Shown: in pieces, positions 8,511 through 18,700 of the stretch | Position numbering within the stretch: the stretch's first letter is position 1 | Layout: the number at the start of each line of letters is the position of its first letter | NCBI GenBank assembly: GCA_018676675.1 | Contig: JABHEG010000054.1 | Coordinates: 1-60,259, forward strand | Direction: 5' to 3' | Length of the DNA stretch: 60,259 nt | DNA from: Lentisphaerota bacterium | GTDB lineage: Bacteria; Verrucomicrobiota; Lentisphaeria; Oligosphaerales; JABHEG01 | Notes under the pieces: model-generated | What the model saw: the letters and a program-made list of their open reading frames with translations, nothing else | Databases searched by the model: none | What the model was told of the DNA's origin: nothing | Position numbers and translations under genes: made by a program

Positions 8511-10604
8511 TCAGAAGTCGAAGTTGTCGATGTTCGCCTTGTTGAAGACGAATGGCTTGCCGAGGTAGACGTTGCCGTCGCCGACTTCGATGTTCTTGAG
8601 GCGACCGAAGTCGTGGGAGCCGTCAGTGAGGTTGCCCTCGGCGACGGCCCGGGCGGCGTGAACGGTCAGGTAGCCGAGGTCGACGGTGTTCCAGAGAATG
8701 ATGCTGTCGATGAAATCGTCGTGCACGTAGGCCCGGCACAGGCTTGGCACGGACAAGCCGGTGAGCTTGATGTCCGAACGGTCCGCCTGCTTGAGGGCCT
8801 CGCCAGCGCCAGGCACAGCCGGTGCGGCAATGGCCATCACGCCCTTGAGATCGGGGTACTTGTTGAGCATGTTGCGCGTTTCGGTCATAGCCTTGTCCCG
8901 CTGGCCGTCGCTGTAGCGAATCTCCTTGAGTGCCATATCGGGGTATTTCCCGGTCATGCGTTCCTTGATGAACTCGATCCACTCGTTTTGGTTGGCGTCG
9001 GTGGTGCCGGCAGAGATGATGACGTAGTCGCCGGCGTTGCCGCAGAGGCGAGCCAACTCGTCCGACAAGGCGTAGCCGATGCCCTGCGAAGAAGCCTGGT
9101 TGACGAAGTAGCGCCGGGCGTCGGCGTTGGCGTCGGCATCCCAGGTGATGACCTTGATCCCCTTCTGCTTCGCTTTCTTCAGCACCCCGTCGATGGCGTC
9201 GCGATTCAGCACGCTGGCGCAGATGACGTCAACGCCTTTGGTGATCCAGGCTTCCACGAGCTCGTTTTGCTTTTCTGGCTCGCCCTTGGTGGGGCCGTCC
9301 CAGATAAGGTTGGCGCCGAGCTCGGCGGCTGCGGCATTGGCCCCCTCCTTGCAGGAAACGAAGTAGGGGTCGGTCTTGGTCTTGGGCAATATGGCGATCT
9401 GCAAGGCCTTGGTCTGCCCGCCTCCTCCTGTGGGCTTGGCGTCGGCGACCTCCAGTACGGCGGGCCGTACAGCGATGGCTTGGACGAGACGGTGATTGCT
9501 GTAGGCGATGATACCGGCTGCGGCCAGAATCGCGATGCACAGGGCGGCGAGTTGAGCATTCTTCATGTTGAACTCCTTTTCATTGCGTGTCTCCGTTGAC
9601 TGAGAATCTTCTGAACGAGAGGCGCGATCGACGAGGATCGTGGTGATCAGGATCACGCCGATGAGCATGTTGGCTAAGTTGCTGTCACCGCCGGAGAGGC
9701 GCAGCCCGTTTTGCAGCACGATGATGACGAACAACCCGAGGAACGTACCGTGCAGGGTCCCCCGTCCACCGGTAATGGCGGTGCCGCCCAACACGGCCAT
9801 GGCGATGGCCATCAGTTCGTAGCCGGTACCCGCATCGGCTTTGGCCTGGCCGTTCTGCGAAATGAAGATGATCGCCGCCAGCCCCGACATGAGGCCGGCG
9901 AGGGTGTAGACCTGCAACAGGACGGTGTCCGTCTTGATTCCCGCGTACAAAGCACCTTCCTCGCCGAAACCGATGGCCGCCGTCTTGCGTCCGAACTGCA
10001 TCCGGTGCATAAGAAACCAAAGCACGACAAAGACGACGACAAAGATCGGCAGTTGCATCGGGATCAGGTCAGCCAGGTAGCCCTGTCCCAGGCTGCGGAA
10101 GCTGTCGCTGAACCCGGTGTAGGTGTGAGCGCCTCGGGTGATGGCATTGGCCAAGCCGCGATAGAGAGACATGGTGCCCAAAGTGACGATCAGCGGCAGG
10201 ATCTTCAGACGGGTCACCAGCAAGCCGTTGACCGCCCCGCATAGCGCACCGATCCCGATCCCCCCCAGCGCCGCCAGCCAAATGTTCAGGCCCAGCGATT
10301 GCCACAACACACCCGTCATCACCGCGACCAGCGCCATGATGCTGCCCACCGAGAGGTCGATGCCGCCGGACTTGATTACGAAGGTCATGCTGAAGGCGAT
10401 CAACCCGTAGACGACGGCAAGCCGGGTGATCTCGAAGAAGTTCGACATACTCAGGAAATTGTCGCCGCAGATGCCGAAGACGACGACCTCAAAGGCCAGT
10501 ACCAGCAGCAAGGCCCACTCGTTGTGCGGCAGCCAGCGTTCTTTCCACGGCTGGGTGGTAACGAGTGGCGGGGTGCTGCTTGCAGGTGACGAGGCGTTTT
10601 TCAT
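8511..10604 (-). CDS. In-frame fusion: CUT2 sugar ABC permease + periplasmic rhamnose-type binding protein
   Basis: Residues 1 to about 330 are a RbsC/RhaQ-type permease: many hydrophobic helices, the family block IKSGGIDLSVGSIMAL, and the C-terminal GGTAITGGRGTLHGTFLG. From Met347 the protein restarts as a sugar-binding protein (351 residues) with its own signal helix, then AILPKTKTDPYFVSCKEGA and ITWDADANADARRYFVNQA, typical of the RhaS/LsrB/RbsB family. The usual permease end is followed by about 18 linker residues and no stop. The start overlaps the upstream permease by ATGA. Rhamnose as substrate is inferred from gene order and the GH78 gene next door; autoinducer-2 or another sugar is possible. 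Confidence 0.88.
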   Translation of the reverse strand: MKNASSPASSTPPLVTTQPWKERWLPHNEWALLLVLAFEVVVFGICGDNFLSMSNFFEITRLAVVYGLIAFSMTFVIKSGGIDLSVGSIMALVAVMTGVLWQSLGLNIWLAALGGIGIGALCGAVNGLLVTRLKILPLIVTLGTMSLYRGLANAITRGAHTYTGFSDSFRSLGQGYLADLIPMQLPIFVVVFVVLWFLMHRMQFGRKTAAIGFGEEGALYAGIKTDTVLLQVYTLAGLMSGLAAIIFISQNGQAKADAGTGYELMAIAMAVLGGTAITGGRGTLHGTFLGLFVIIVLQNGLRLSGGDSNLANMLIGVILITTILVDRASRSEDSQSTETRNEKEFNMKNAQLAALCIAILAAAGIIAYSNHRLVQAIAVRPAVLEVADAKPTGGGGQTKALQIAILPKTKTDPYFVSCKEGANAAAAELGANLIWDGPTKGEPEKQNELVEAWITKGVDVICASVLNRDAIDGVLKKAKQKGIKVITWDADANADARRYFVNQASSQGIGYALSDELARLCGNAGDYVIISAGTTDANQNEWIEFIKERMTGKYPDMALKEIRYSDGQRDKAMTETRNMLNKYPDLKGVMAIAAPAVPGAGEALKQADRSDIKLTGLSVPSLCRAYVHDDFIDSIILWNTVDLGYLTVHAARAVAEGNLTDGSHDFGRLKNIEVGDGNVYLGKPFVFNKANIDNFDF
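9564..9580 (-). promoter_or_regulatory. Internal Shine-Dalgarno and ATG of the sugar-binding protein
   Basis: The sequence AAAAGGAGTTCAAC stands directly before the ATG at 9564-9566. AAGGAG is six bases from the start, the best ribosome-binding site in this operon. It would allow the binding protein (8511-9566) to be made separately and in excess, as is usual for such transporters, in spite of the open frame with the permease. Confidence 0.75.
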
Positions 10605-11593
10605 GATGCTCCCTCCTCGACCCTCGATCCTTGTCCCTTTCCCTTCACAACCTTGTCGGCCACGACGGCGATGAGGATGATGGCGCCCTGCACGGCCTTG
10701 TCGGCCGTCGACTCGAGAGGCGTAAAGGCCAGGACTGCGGTCACCACGCCCAACAGCACCACGCCAAGCAGCGTCCCAATCAAAGACCCACGCCCGCCGG
10801 AGATCGCGGCGCCTCCCACCACCACCGAGGCGATGACCTGCAGCTCCAGCCCGCCCCCGGCCCCGGTCTCGATCTCGGGATAACGACAGTAGTGGATCAT
10901 CGCCGCCAACCCCATCAGAGCCCCGAGCACGACAAATGCCGTCGGGACCACGCGAGTCGGATGAATCCGCAGGCGCAGAGATGCCTCGTGGCTACACCCC
11001 ACCGCATAGAACCTGCGCCCCCATTCCGTCTTGCGCAGGGCAAAGGCGACGACGGCGAAGACGCCGAGGGCAATGACGGCAAAAACGAATTGCCCCGTGC
11101 CCAGCCCCAGTCCAAACCACTGGAAGTCGGCAGGCAGGTCCTGGACCCAAACGCCCTTGGTGACCACAATCAGGCCGTTCTCCAGCAACACCCACATGGC
11201 CAGAGTGGCAACGATGGAGGGAATCGACAGCCACGACACCAGTGCACCATTGATCAGGCCAAGCACCGCACCACAGACCACGGTACAGACAATCGCCGCC
11301 GGGATCGGCAGACCTCGCTGCGACAGCGTCCCCCCAACTACGCCGCAGACCGCCAACTGCGCCGCCACCGAAATGTCGATCTCGCCGCAGAGAATCACCA
11401 GCGTCATGCCGACGGCCGCGATCAAGACCGACAAGTTGTCCAGCACCATGCCCTTGAAGACGCTTGCCGTGTAGAAGCCGCGCCCCTGACCGAACAGCAG
11501 AGGTGCTGCCAGCAACACCAGGATCGAGACCACCAGCCCCACCTTACGCGTGTGGCGCGACAGAAAACCGTGAATCGGGCTATGCCTGCTCAT
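10601..11593 (-). CDS. Sugar ABC transporter permease (CUT2, RhaP/RbsC-like)
   Basis: This 330-residue inner-membrane protein has about ten hydrophobic segments. The family blocks are VGMTLVILCGEIDISVAAQLAVCG near residue 65 and VVVGGAAISGGRGSLIGTLLG near residue 265. It pairs with the second permease encoded immediately downstream to form a heterodimeric channel, as in RhaPQ or LsrCD. Both ends are coupled by four-base ATGA overlaps: with the ATPase at 11590-11593 and with the next permease at 10601-10604. The C-terminus is Lys-rich and cytoplasmic. The assignment to rhamnose is by context. Confidence 0.9.
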   Translation of the reverse strand: MSRHSPIHGFLSRHTRKVGLVVSILVLLAAPLLFGQGRGFYTASVFKGMVLDNLSVLIAAVGMTLVILCGEIDISVAAQLAVCGVVGGTLSQRGLPIPAAIVCTVVCGAVLGLINGALVSWLSIPSIVATLAMWVLLENGLIVVTKGVWVQDLPADFQWFGLGLGTGQFVFAVIALGVFAVVAFALRKTEWGRRFYAVGCSHEASLRLRIHPTRVVPTAFVVLGALMGLAAMIHYCRYPEIETGAGGGLELQVIASVVVGGAAISGGRGSLIGTLLGVVLLGVVTAVLAFTPLESTADKAVQGAIILIAVVADKVVKGKGQGSRVEEGAS

Positions 11594-13080
11594 GATGCGA
11601 CGCTCACTTCCATAGCATGCTCGAGGATCGCCTCTTGCGTGGCCGCCCCGGGCTCAAAGACTTTTACCATCTCGCCTTGCCGCATCACCGCGATGCGATC
11701 CGACATGCCGAGCACCTCGGGCAGCTCGGACGAGATCATGATGATGGCCACGCCCTTCTCGGCGAGTTGTTCCATGAGCGCGTAGATCTCGGCCTTGGCG
11801 CCGACGTCGATGCCTTGGGTCGGCTCGTCCAGGACCAGCAGCTTCGGTTGAATCGCCATCCAACGTGCCAGCGCGACCTTCTGCTGATTGCCGCCGGACA
11901 GGTTGCGCACCGGGTTGAACAGCGACGGGGTCTTGACCCCGAGCCGACGCACAGCTTCTGCTCCCGCCATCTCTTCGCTTGCCCGGTCAACGAGGCCCCG
12001 CTTCGTGTGCTGCTCGAGACTGGCAATGGTGACGTTCTCAATCACCGCCATGTCTTCGACCACGCCGTGCAGGTGGCGGTCTTCCGGGACGTAGGCAATG
12101 CCGTTGGCGATGGCGCGCTCGGGCGAGTCAACCGCTAACGACCTGCCGGCGAGATGGATCGACCCGCTGTCAGCCGGGGTGATGCCGAACAGCGTGCGTG
12201 CCAACTCGGTGCGGCCTGCTCCCACCAGCCCGGCGATGCCGAAGATCTCGCCGGCGCGAACATCAAAGCTGACATTGCTGAGATTGCCGGCACCGCAAGT
12301 CAAGCCGTCCACCTTCAGCACGGTCTCGCCGATGGGGACCTGCTGCTTGTTGTACATCGCCTGGAGCGAGCGCCCGGCCATGAGCTGGATGATGCCGGCC
12401 CGGTCCAGGTCCTTGGCATCATGGGTGGCCACGTACTTGCCGTCGCGCAGGATGGTCATGCGGTCGGCGATCTCCAGCACCTCCTCGAGGCGATGGGAAA
12501 TGTAGATGATCCCGACCCCGTCGGCGCGAAGCTGCCGGATCAACCCCAGCAGATGGAGCGCGTCCTTCTCCGGCAAGGACGCCGTCGGTTCGTCCATAAT
12601 GAGAATCCTGGCCTCCTGCGACAGCGCGCGGGCGATCTCGAGCAACTGCTTCTCGGCCATGCGCAGGTTCTTCACCGGCAGGTCCAGCGGAATGGCGGCA
12701 CCGGCCTGTTCCAGGCAGGCCTGCGCGTCCTTGCGGCGCTGCTGCCAGTCGATCAACCAGCCGTTGCGCCCGATCATCAGGTTCTCCATGACCGACAACT
12801 CGGAGAAAAGCGTCGGGTGCTGATAGATGGCGGCGATGCCGAGACCTTGGGCGATCTCCGGGGAATTGGCTCTGACCTCCTTGCCGTCGACCCTCATGAC
12901 CGCGCCGGGATCGGCCAACTGCACGCCGGTGATCGCCTTGATCAGCGTACTCTTGCCGGCGCCATTCTCTCCGAGCAGTGCGTGGACCTCACCCGATCGC
13001 AACGAAAACGACACGTCGTCAAGCGCCTTGACCCCCGGAAAGGTCTTGCTGACGTGCTCAAACTGCAAAATCTTGCTCAT
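11590..13080 (-). CDS. Sugar ABC transporter ATP-binding protein (CUT2, RhaT/RbsA-like, two ATPase domains)
   Basis: This 496-residue protein carries two nucleotide-binding domains in tandem, as in all CUT2 importers. Domain 1 has Walker A GENGAGKS (Lys43), the LRMAEKQLLEIARAL signature and Walker B LIMDEPTASL. Domain 2 has the degenerate Walker A GLVGAGRTEL usual for this family, the signature NLSGGNQQKVALARW and Walker B LVLDEPTQGIDVGAK. It energises the two permeases that follow with ATGA overlap. It starts 46 bp after the GH78 gene, so sugar release and uptake are probably co-transcribed. Confidence 0.93.
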   Translation of the reverse strand: MSKILQFEHVSKTFPGVKALDDVSFSLRSGEVHALLGENGAGKSTLIKAITGVQLADPGAVMRVDGKEVRANSPEIAQGLGIAAIYQHPTLFSELSVMENLMIGRNGWLIDWQQRRKDAQACLEQAGAAIPLDLPVKNLRMAEKQLLEIARALSQEARILIMDEPTASLPEKDALHLLGLIRQLRADGVGIIYISHRLEEVLEIADRMTILRDGKYVATHDAKDLDRAGIIQLMAGRSLQAMYNKQQVPIGETVLKVDGLTCGAGNLSNVSFDVRAGEIFGIAGLVGAGRTELARTLFGITPADSGSIHLAGRSLAVDSPERAIANGIAYVPEDRHLHGVVEDMAVIENVTIASLEQHTKRGLVDRASEEMAGAEAVRRLGVKTPSLFNPVRNLSGGNQQKVALARWMAIQPKLLVLDEPTQGIDVGAKAEIYALMEQLAEKGVAIIMISSELPEVLGMSDRIAVMRQGEMVKVFEPGAATQEAILEHAMEVSVAS

Positions 13081-13126
13081 GGTGTCCGCTCCGGCGTCTC
13101 GCTATTCAGCACGAGAAGTACCCGCT

Positions 13127-15760
13127 CTATTGAGTAAACTCAGACTCAACGGCCCATCTGCCCGGTTGAACAGAGAACCTAATGTAATGCTCCGTCTCAT
13201 CCAGAACGCGCAGGCCATCTACCTGCCTCTCAGCCTTGCCGTCCTCCCAGATTGTCTTGCCGTTTGCCGTGATGCGACTGGTGACGAAGCTCGGACGCTT
13301 CGGGATGCCAACGACTGCTACGGTGCCTTTCGGCGAGACCAAGTCCATCGTGATAGACTCCACCGTGCTGTGCAGTTCCAGATGTATATCCCCCTTCACT
13401 GACGGCACTGTCGTCTTGATGTGCTTCAGGGGCCCCATCTGCGGCAGGACATGATAGGTCCCGTAGCCCGGTGTTACGGGGGCTACGCCGGCACCGTACT
13501 GAGACAAGAGTGTCAGCGCCCCGCCGCACCAGGCGTGGTTGATCGTCCCACCGCCGCTGCCGCCGATTCTCCAGTCTTCCCACAGCGTTGTGTAGTGATG
13601 TTCGGTCATCTCCTTGAAGCGCTTCTTGGTCCGTGCGATCGCATCGTTTTCAAAGCGCATCATATAGAGTGCTTCGCCGACATATTTCTCCATGTACGGA
13701 CTGCTGTGATAGGAGGTCGTGAATACCTTCCGGATCGCATCGTACTTGTCGGGACCGGCCAACCCGGAGACGACGGCCAGGGCGTGGGCGCGGTCGTCCG
13801 TCTTGCCCCTGTATCCCGGCGAGCGGTACTCCTTCCCGTTCCAAAAGGTCTCGTTGAAGTTCTTCTCGATGCTCTTCATCTTTGCCTCGATGCCCTGAAT
13901 ATCGCCCGTTGCAGCTACGGCGCGCGCCATATTCAACTGGCCCTTGACCGCCAGGTAGTACCAACCATTGTAGAGGATCGTCATGTCCTTATTCTTGCCC
14001 CAGTCACCCCAGGTCCATCCGCCCTTGCGCGGGACGACCAGGCCGTTCTCACCGATCTTCCAGACCGACAGGTAACGCTTCACGCGCGGATAGACCATGC
14101 GGATCGTCTCGATATCGCCCGTGTAGAGGTAGTACGTCCAGAAGCCGAAGTAACCGACTGAATTGAGCATCTGCATCGGCAGCTCCCTATTCCAGTTTCC
14201 GGCCGGAACGGGGGAGAAAATCGTGTTGTCGGCGCGCTGCCAGTTCATCAGCTCCAGGATCCCCTTCTTGGCTAACAGCGCCGCTCTCGGATCAAGGGCG
14301 TAGAAGGCCTCGCCAATCTCATTCACCGCATCGCCCCACCATTGAGCGCGTTCCCGGTCGGGGCAGTCGTAGTAGGTGTCACGCATGGTGATATAGAGCG
14401 TGCGGAGTGCTTTCCGGCGGTAGCGGTTCAGGAAGTCGTCATCACATTCAAAGGTGCCTGTAAACTCGGCATTGTAACCGGTCTCGCGGTACTTCAGTGC
14501 CAGGATCTTGATTCCCGCTGGAATGGCGTAGTGCATCTCATGCCCGTTCATCCAGCCCAGACTCTCGTACTCTTGAACACCATCCCGCGTGACGTATTCG
14601 CCCCTGACGTTGACCGCCTTGCCGCCTCTGTAGTTGTCCATGCGCAAGTCGATCACCTTGCCCGCCGGCGCCTCGATCTTGAGATAAGGCGTGACCTGGG
14701 CGTTATAGGGGAGCTTCAGCTTGATCGTCGTGCCGTCGGAAACGGCGGGGATGTCCTTGGCGTTGACGTACGCTTTCAGACCGAAGTCCTTCCAGAACGG
14801 AACCGGGCGGAGTAGCAGCTTGTTCCACGGTGTACAGGGCGGTTTGCCGTACGCTTCAGCGGCGGGCCACCTGGAGTCGTCGAACCCGGGCTGCTGCCAG
14901 TCCAGCATATCCTCCCGTGCATCAAACCGGATATTGGACTCGGGCAGGCGGCGGTTGGGATGGGGCGGGCCAGTGTTGCCGAAGGCCGGATGGATGAGCG
15001 CCTTCCACTCGCTGTTACTGAGCAGTTGTTGGCCGTCCATGCTCGCATCGAAGACAAGTCCCGACTTGCCGCTGCTCTTGTGGCTGAATCCGTGCTTTCC
15101 AAAGTACCAGACCAGGATGGCAATCGTGTTGTCGCCCATCCGCAGATGCTTCGTTAGATCCGCCCGGTCGTAGTAGGTGTCCTCCGGAGTCGGTCCGCGC
15201 TTGAGTTGCCCCTCGAACACGACCAGCTTGCCATTGATCCAGAGCCAGTATTTGGAGTCAACCGCAATCCGCGCGACGGCCTGCTCGGGCGCCTTGTCGA
15301 GATGAAACACCTTCCGGAAGCAGGTCCATTGACTTGCCTCTTTACGGGCAGGCGCCGAATTAACCTTGGCCGGCCGGCCCGTCGTCAGGTTCAGGGCGGT
15401 CTTTTCAGCAACCGAGCGCGTAACCGTCTTCTCGTTCACAGTGTATTCGAGCTCCAGCGTCTTCTCGATCCCATAGGCCGGATCCCTCCCCGCCGTTTCA
15501 TTGTCCGCACTGACTATGAACTGACCGCAATGCACTGCCTGCTGGAATTTCCCGGTCAGATCGATCTGCTTTGCAGGATTCCCGGCCACCCCGTAGAGCG
15601 CCTTCTTTATGGCAATTTCCGGTCTCTTCTTGGATGGCGTCGCCCGTGATCCAGTCCTTTCCGGCACGCCAATCCATGATGCCTGCCATACGTCTTCCCC
15701 CGCCGCAGCCAGAACAGTGAGGAATGAAATGATCCCTATCGACAGTCTTCTCATGTTCAT
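13127..15760 (-). CDS. Secreted alpha-L-rhamnosidase, GH78
   Basis: This 877-residue protein begins with a Sec signal (residues 1-21). Beta-sandwich domains of the Bac_rhamnosid_N type occupy about 130-330. The (alpha/alpha)6 catalytic domain follows, with the GH78 hallmark DCPDRERAQWWGD at 465-477 (family consensus DCPxRERxGWxGD, which contains the general-acid region). The C-terminal block INHAWCGGALTLLSQYGAGVAPVTPGYGTY is also typical. It should release terminal alpha-L-rhamnose outside the cytoplasm. It lies between a large putative glycosidase (6 bp away) and the sugar ABC importer (46 bp away), the basis for calling the cluster rhamnose-directed. Confidence 0.92.
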   Translation of the reverse strand: MNMRRLSIGIISFLTVLAAAGEDVWQASWIGVPERTGSRATPSKKRPEIAIKKALYGVAGNPAKQIDLTGKFQQAVHCGQFIVSADNETAGRDPAYGIEKTLELEYTVNEKTVTRSVAEKTALNLTTGRPAKVNSAPARKEASQWTCFRKVFHLDKAPEQAVARIAVDSKYWLWINGKLVVFEGQLKRGPTPEDTYYDRADLTKHLRMGDNTIAILVWYFGKHGFSHKSSGKSGLVFDASMDGQQLLSNSEWKALIHPAFGNTGPPHPNRRLPESNIRFDAREDMLDWQQPGFDDSRWPAAEAYGKPPCTPWNKLLLRPVPFWKDFGLKAYVNAKDIPAVSDGTTIKLKLPYNAQVTPYLKIEAPAGKVIDLRMDNYRGGKAVNVRGEYVTRDGVQEYESLGWMNGHEMHYAIPAGIKILALKYRETGYNAEFTGTFECDDDFLNRYRRKALRTLYITMRDTYYDCPDRERAQWWGDAVNEIGEAFYALDPRAALLAKKGILELMNWQRADNTIFSPVPAGNWNRELPMQMLNSVGYFGFWTYYLYTGDIETIRMVYPRVKRYLSVWKIGENGLVVPRKGGWTWGDWGKNKDMTILYNGWYYLAVKGQLNMARAVAATGDIQGIEAKMKSIEKNFNETFWNGKEYRSPGYRGKTDDRAHALAVVSGLAGPDKYDAIRKVFTTSYHSSPYMEKYVGEALYMMRFENDAIARTKKRFKEMTEHHYTTLWEDWRIGGSGGGTINHAWCGGALTLLSQYGAGVAPVTPGYGTYHVLPQMGPLKHIKTTVPSVKGDIHLELHSTVESITMDLVSPKGTVAVVGIPKRPSFVTSRITANGKTIWEDGKAERQVDGLRVLDETEHYIRFSVQPGRWAVESEFTQ

Positions 15761-15766
15761 TGCACC

Positions 15767-18700
15767 TCACTTCAAGGTCAGATGAGACCCGACAACGGTC
15801 CTTCCATCTGACAGGACGAAACTCCGTTCCATATCCACGCCTTCCGGTATCTCGATCACAACCGGGTCTTGAATCCAGACCATGCCAGTCATGTCCTTGC
15901 AGCGGAAAAGAAGCCTGTACGTGCCGTGTGCGAGCTCGTCGTGCTTGAAAGGGAGCATAACCGTGACCCAACCATCGGTACTGCCGTTTCCCCCAAGGTT
16001 GCACCATGTCTGCTTGTCGCTTTTCGTGTCATAGACCCGCACCCAGAAGCCACACCGCTCCGTCCACCAATGGCCCTTCAATCTCATGTCGTTGACTTTG
16101 ACTTTCAGAGTCAGCAGGTAGCTCTTCCCTGCCTCCATGAATTCCAGAAAGGGCGAATCCAGATTCAGCTCGCCGAATGTCTTCGATTCCATCCTGACCG
16201 AAGGACCTCTGTCGCCAAAGAACACCTCATCATCCGCAGCGACTGAGTCCTCGCCTTCGATCAACGTCAAGTAGCGGGCGGGGACCTCCCCGGCAGCCAA
16301 CCCGGAGAAACCATGGACGAATAGATTCTGTCGATTCTGTCGATTCACGGATCTTGTGAAATCCCCAATCCCAGTATTGACGAAAGGCGCTATTGAGAAA
16401 TCGACCTCCATCTCGCCGCCGCAAGGCACTTGCAGCGGTCGCTCCATCCACTCGGGGTTGTTCTGATGACGGTCGCTCCATCTGTGGACCATCAGAAAGT
16501 CTTCCGGAAGCTCGAATACCAACCCAAGTCTCCGGGCCGGAACATATACGCCGAATACGCTTGAACTTCTCCCTTTCAACATGCTCTCGGGAATCCATTT
16601 GGTATCTGCCGTTTTCCCGTCGATATTCGCATACGCGGCGATTTTTGCAGCCGCGTCTACCCGCTTTCCATCTTCACCAATAATGATGAACTCACAGTCT
16701 TCTCCTGATGCGTTCATCACATTGTGATTCCAGTACGAGATCAACGAATACGGGGCTGGATTCTCGTTGAGCAATCTGATGGAGACATCAATTCCCGGCC
16801 GCCTTGCCCGGATCCTGTATGTCTTTTCAATCCTGATCCCTGACAGGGCGCTGTGCATGACACCGGCAAACGTCAGCGTCAGGTCCCGGCCGTTGTTTTC
16901 GCAACGTTCAATCCGCATGTCCGCGATCTCGTCACCGGACCACCTGCCCGATGCCGGGACCCACAGCAGGTCCATACAGAAGCCGTCACTCCGTATGTTC
17001 TTGTGCTTCACGAAGTTGTCGCTGTTCTCGCTCTTCCATTCAAGAATTCTCCCACCACTCATTGTGAAGGAGAACTCTTGGTTGTCGGTCTTCACGAACA
17101 GACAGGGAAGCTCTGCATCCGCGACCCGGAGATTGCGGTAACCGGTCTCGATCTTCCCCTTTCGTCCAAGGTCTGTTCTTGATGCTCCGGGGCCCTTTCC
17201 GGACTCGTCACGCCGCCGTCTGAAGGTCTCCCGCACGGTTTCGGAACGGACCGCCGCGTAATCACCGGCCTCGCCAATTTCCGGCGTAAGCAACCAGAGC
17301 CCGGCCGAATTGGCGGGGACCTTGACACAGACACCCGCCGCGAGCGTTTCGGGCGACAACTCCTGTTCCCCATGCGCCTCTATATAGGACCGCGCGGCGG
17401 GATTGACCAAACAGTAGTTCTTCTTGAGATTCCCGGCCGACACACTGACGAACATGTCCGTGCTCTTGCTGTAGTTCAGCATGGCCAAGGCGTATTCTCC
17501 CCCGAGTTCGCACACTCTCAGCACGGTGAAATTTGCCCACTGGGGCGTTGAGAGATCGATGGTTGTGTCGCCGACCTTGACCCTCTTTTCATGGAAGGGC
17601 AGGGCGGTCAACTCTATCTCTTCCGCTGGTCTTCCCTTCTGGAAGAACCTGACAAACGGAGCGACCAACGCCGCGCCTCTGTAGAGTCCGTAGCTGACAG
17701 TAGCATCGTTCTGCTCGAGGCCAGGCCACGTGGAGATCCCCCTGCAACCGGTCACGGCTGCTGCTACCACGTTCATGATATAGTCCGCCGGTGTTGCCTT
17801 GGTCATTGGGCCAAATATCCAGCCAGCCGTCGTGATCGGGACAATCTTCTCCTTCGGAACATATCCAACAAAATCGTCGACTTTGTTGAAGAACTCCATG
17901 CCGTCGCCCGTGTAGATCATCGGCATGTGGTACTGGACGGCCTTGTCGTAGGCTTTGTAGTCGAGTTCATAGATTGGCAGGCCGCTGCCATGCGCGAGGA
18001 ACAAGGGAAGGTCGGGGCTTGCCCTGTCAATCATGTCCCTTAGACCAAAGACAGGATAGGAGCACAGTCTCATACGAAAGTCATAGTACTGCCTACTGTA
18101 GGTTGAGCGTAACAGATCTTCCGTCATCTCATCTTCAACACCTATGGACTTCGCGAATTCCCCTATCGTTGCTTTGTCGTCCCGGCCAGGAACTTGCTGC
18201 GGTCCAGGAGTTTCATAGTCATAGACGAAACCGTCCGCCCACTCTGCAGCCTTCCGGAACCGCCCCAGTTCCCGCGGACTATCAATGGCCTTCCTGAACT
18301 CGTTCGCCGCGAAGAACAGTCCCTTGCCGCCCGGCTTCTGTTCTTCTATGAATGTCGCGTTGTGTTCATGGAAACTGATTGGGTTATGCCTCTCCGCGAT
18401 GGTCTTTATGCCCGCCTGTCGGAGTTTGGAAACGATCACGTAGTACTTCGGACGATCATATGTGAAATAGAACGTCCCCATGTGGGTGAAGCCCGCGTTC
18501 TTGTAGAAGTCAATCCTGTCATCCATGTCTTTGCCGTCAAGGCGCCCACAATCAGACCCGGTATGATGAAGGAAGACCATGAAGTCCTCCGAGAATGTCG
18601 TCCCAGGCGCGATGGTCCCGACCGTTTTCAGGACAGCCTTCTCCCGGGCCAATGTCTTGTCGCCATAGTTGAGCTCCCAGAAAAGCTCTTTGTTAAGCTC

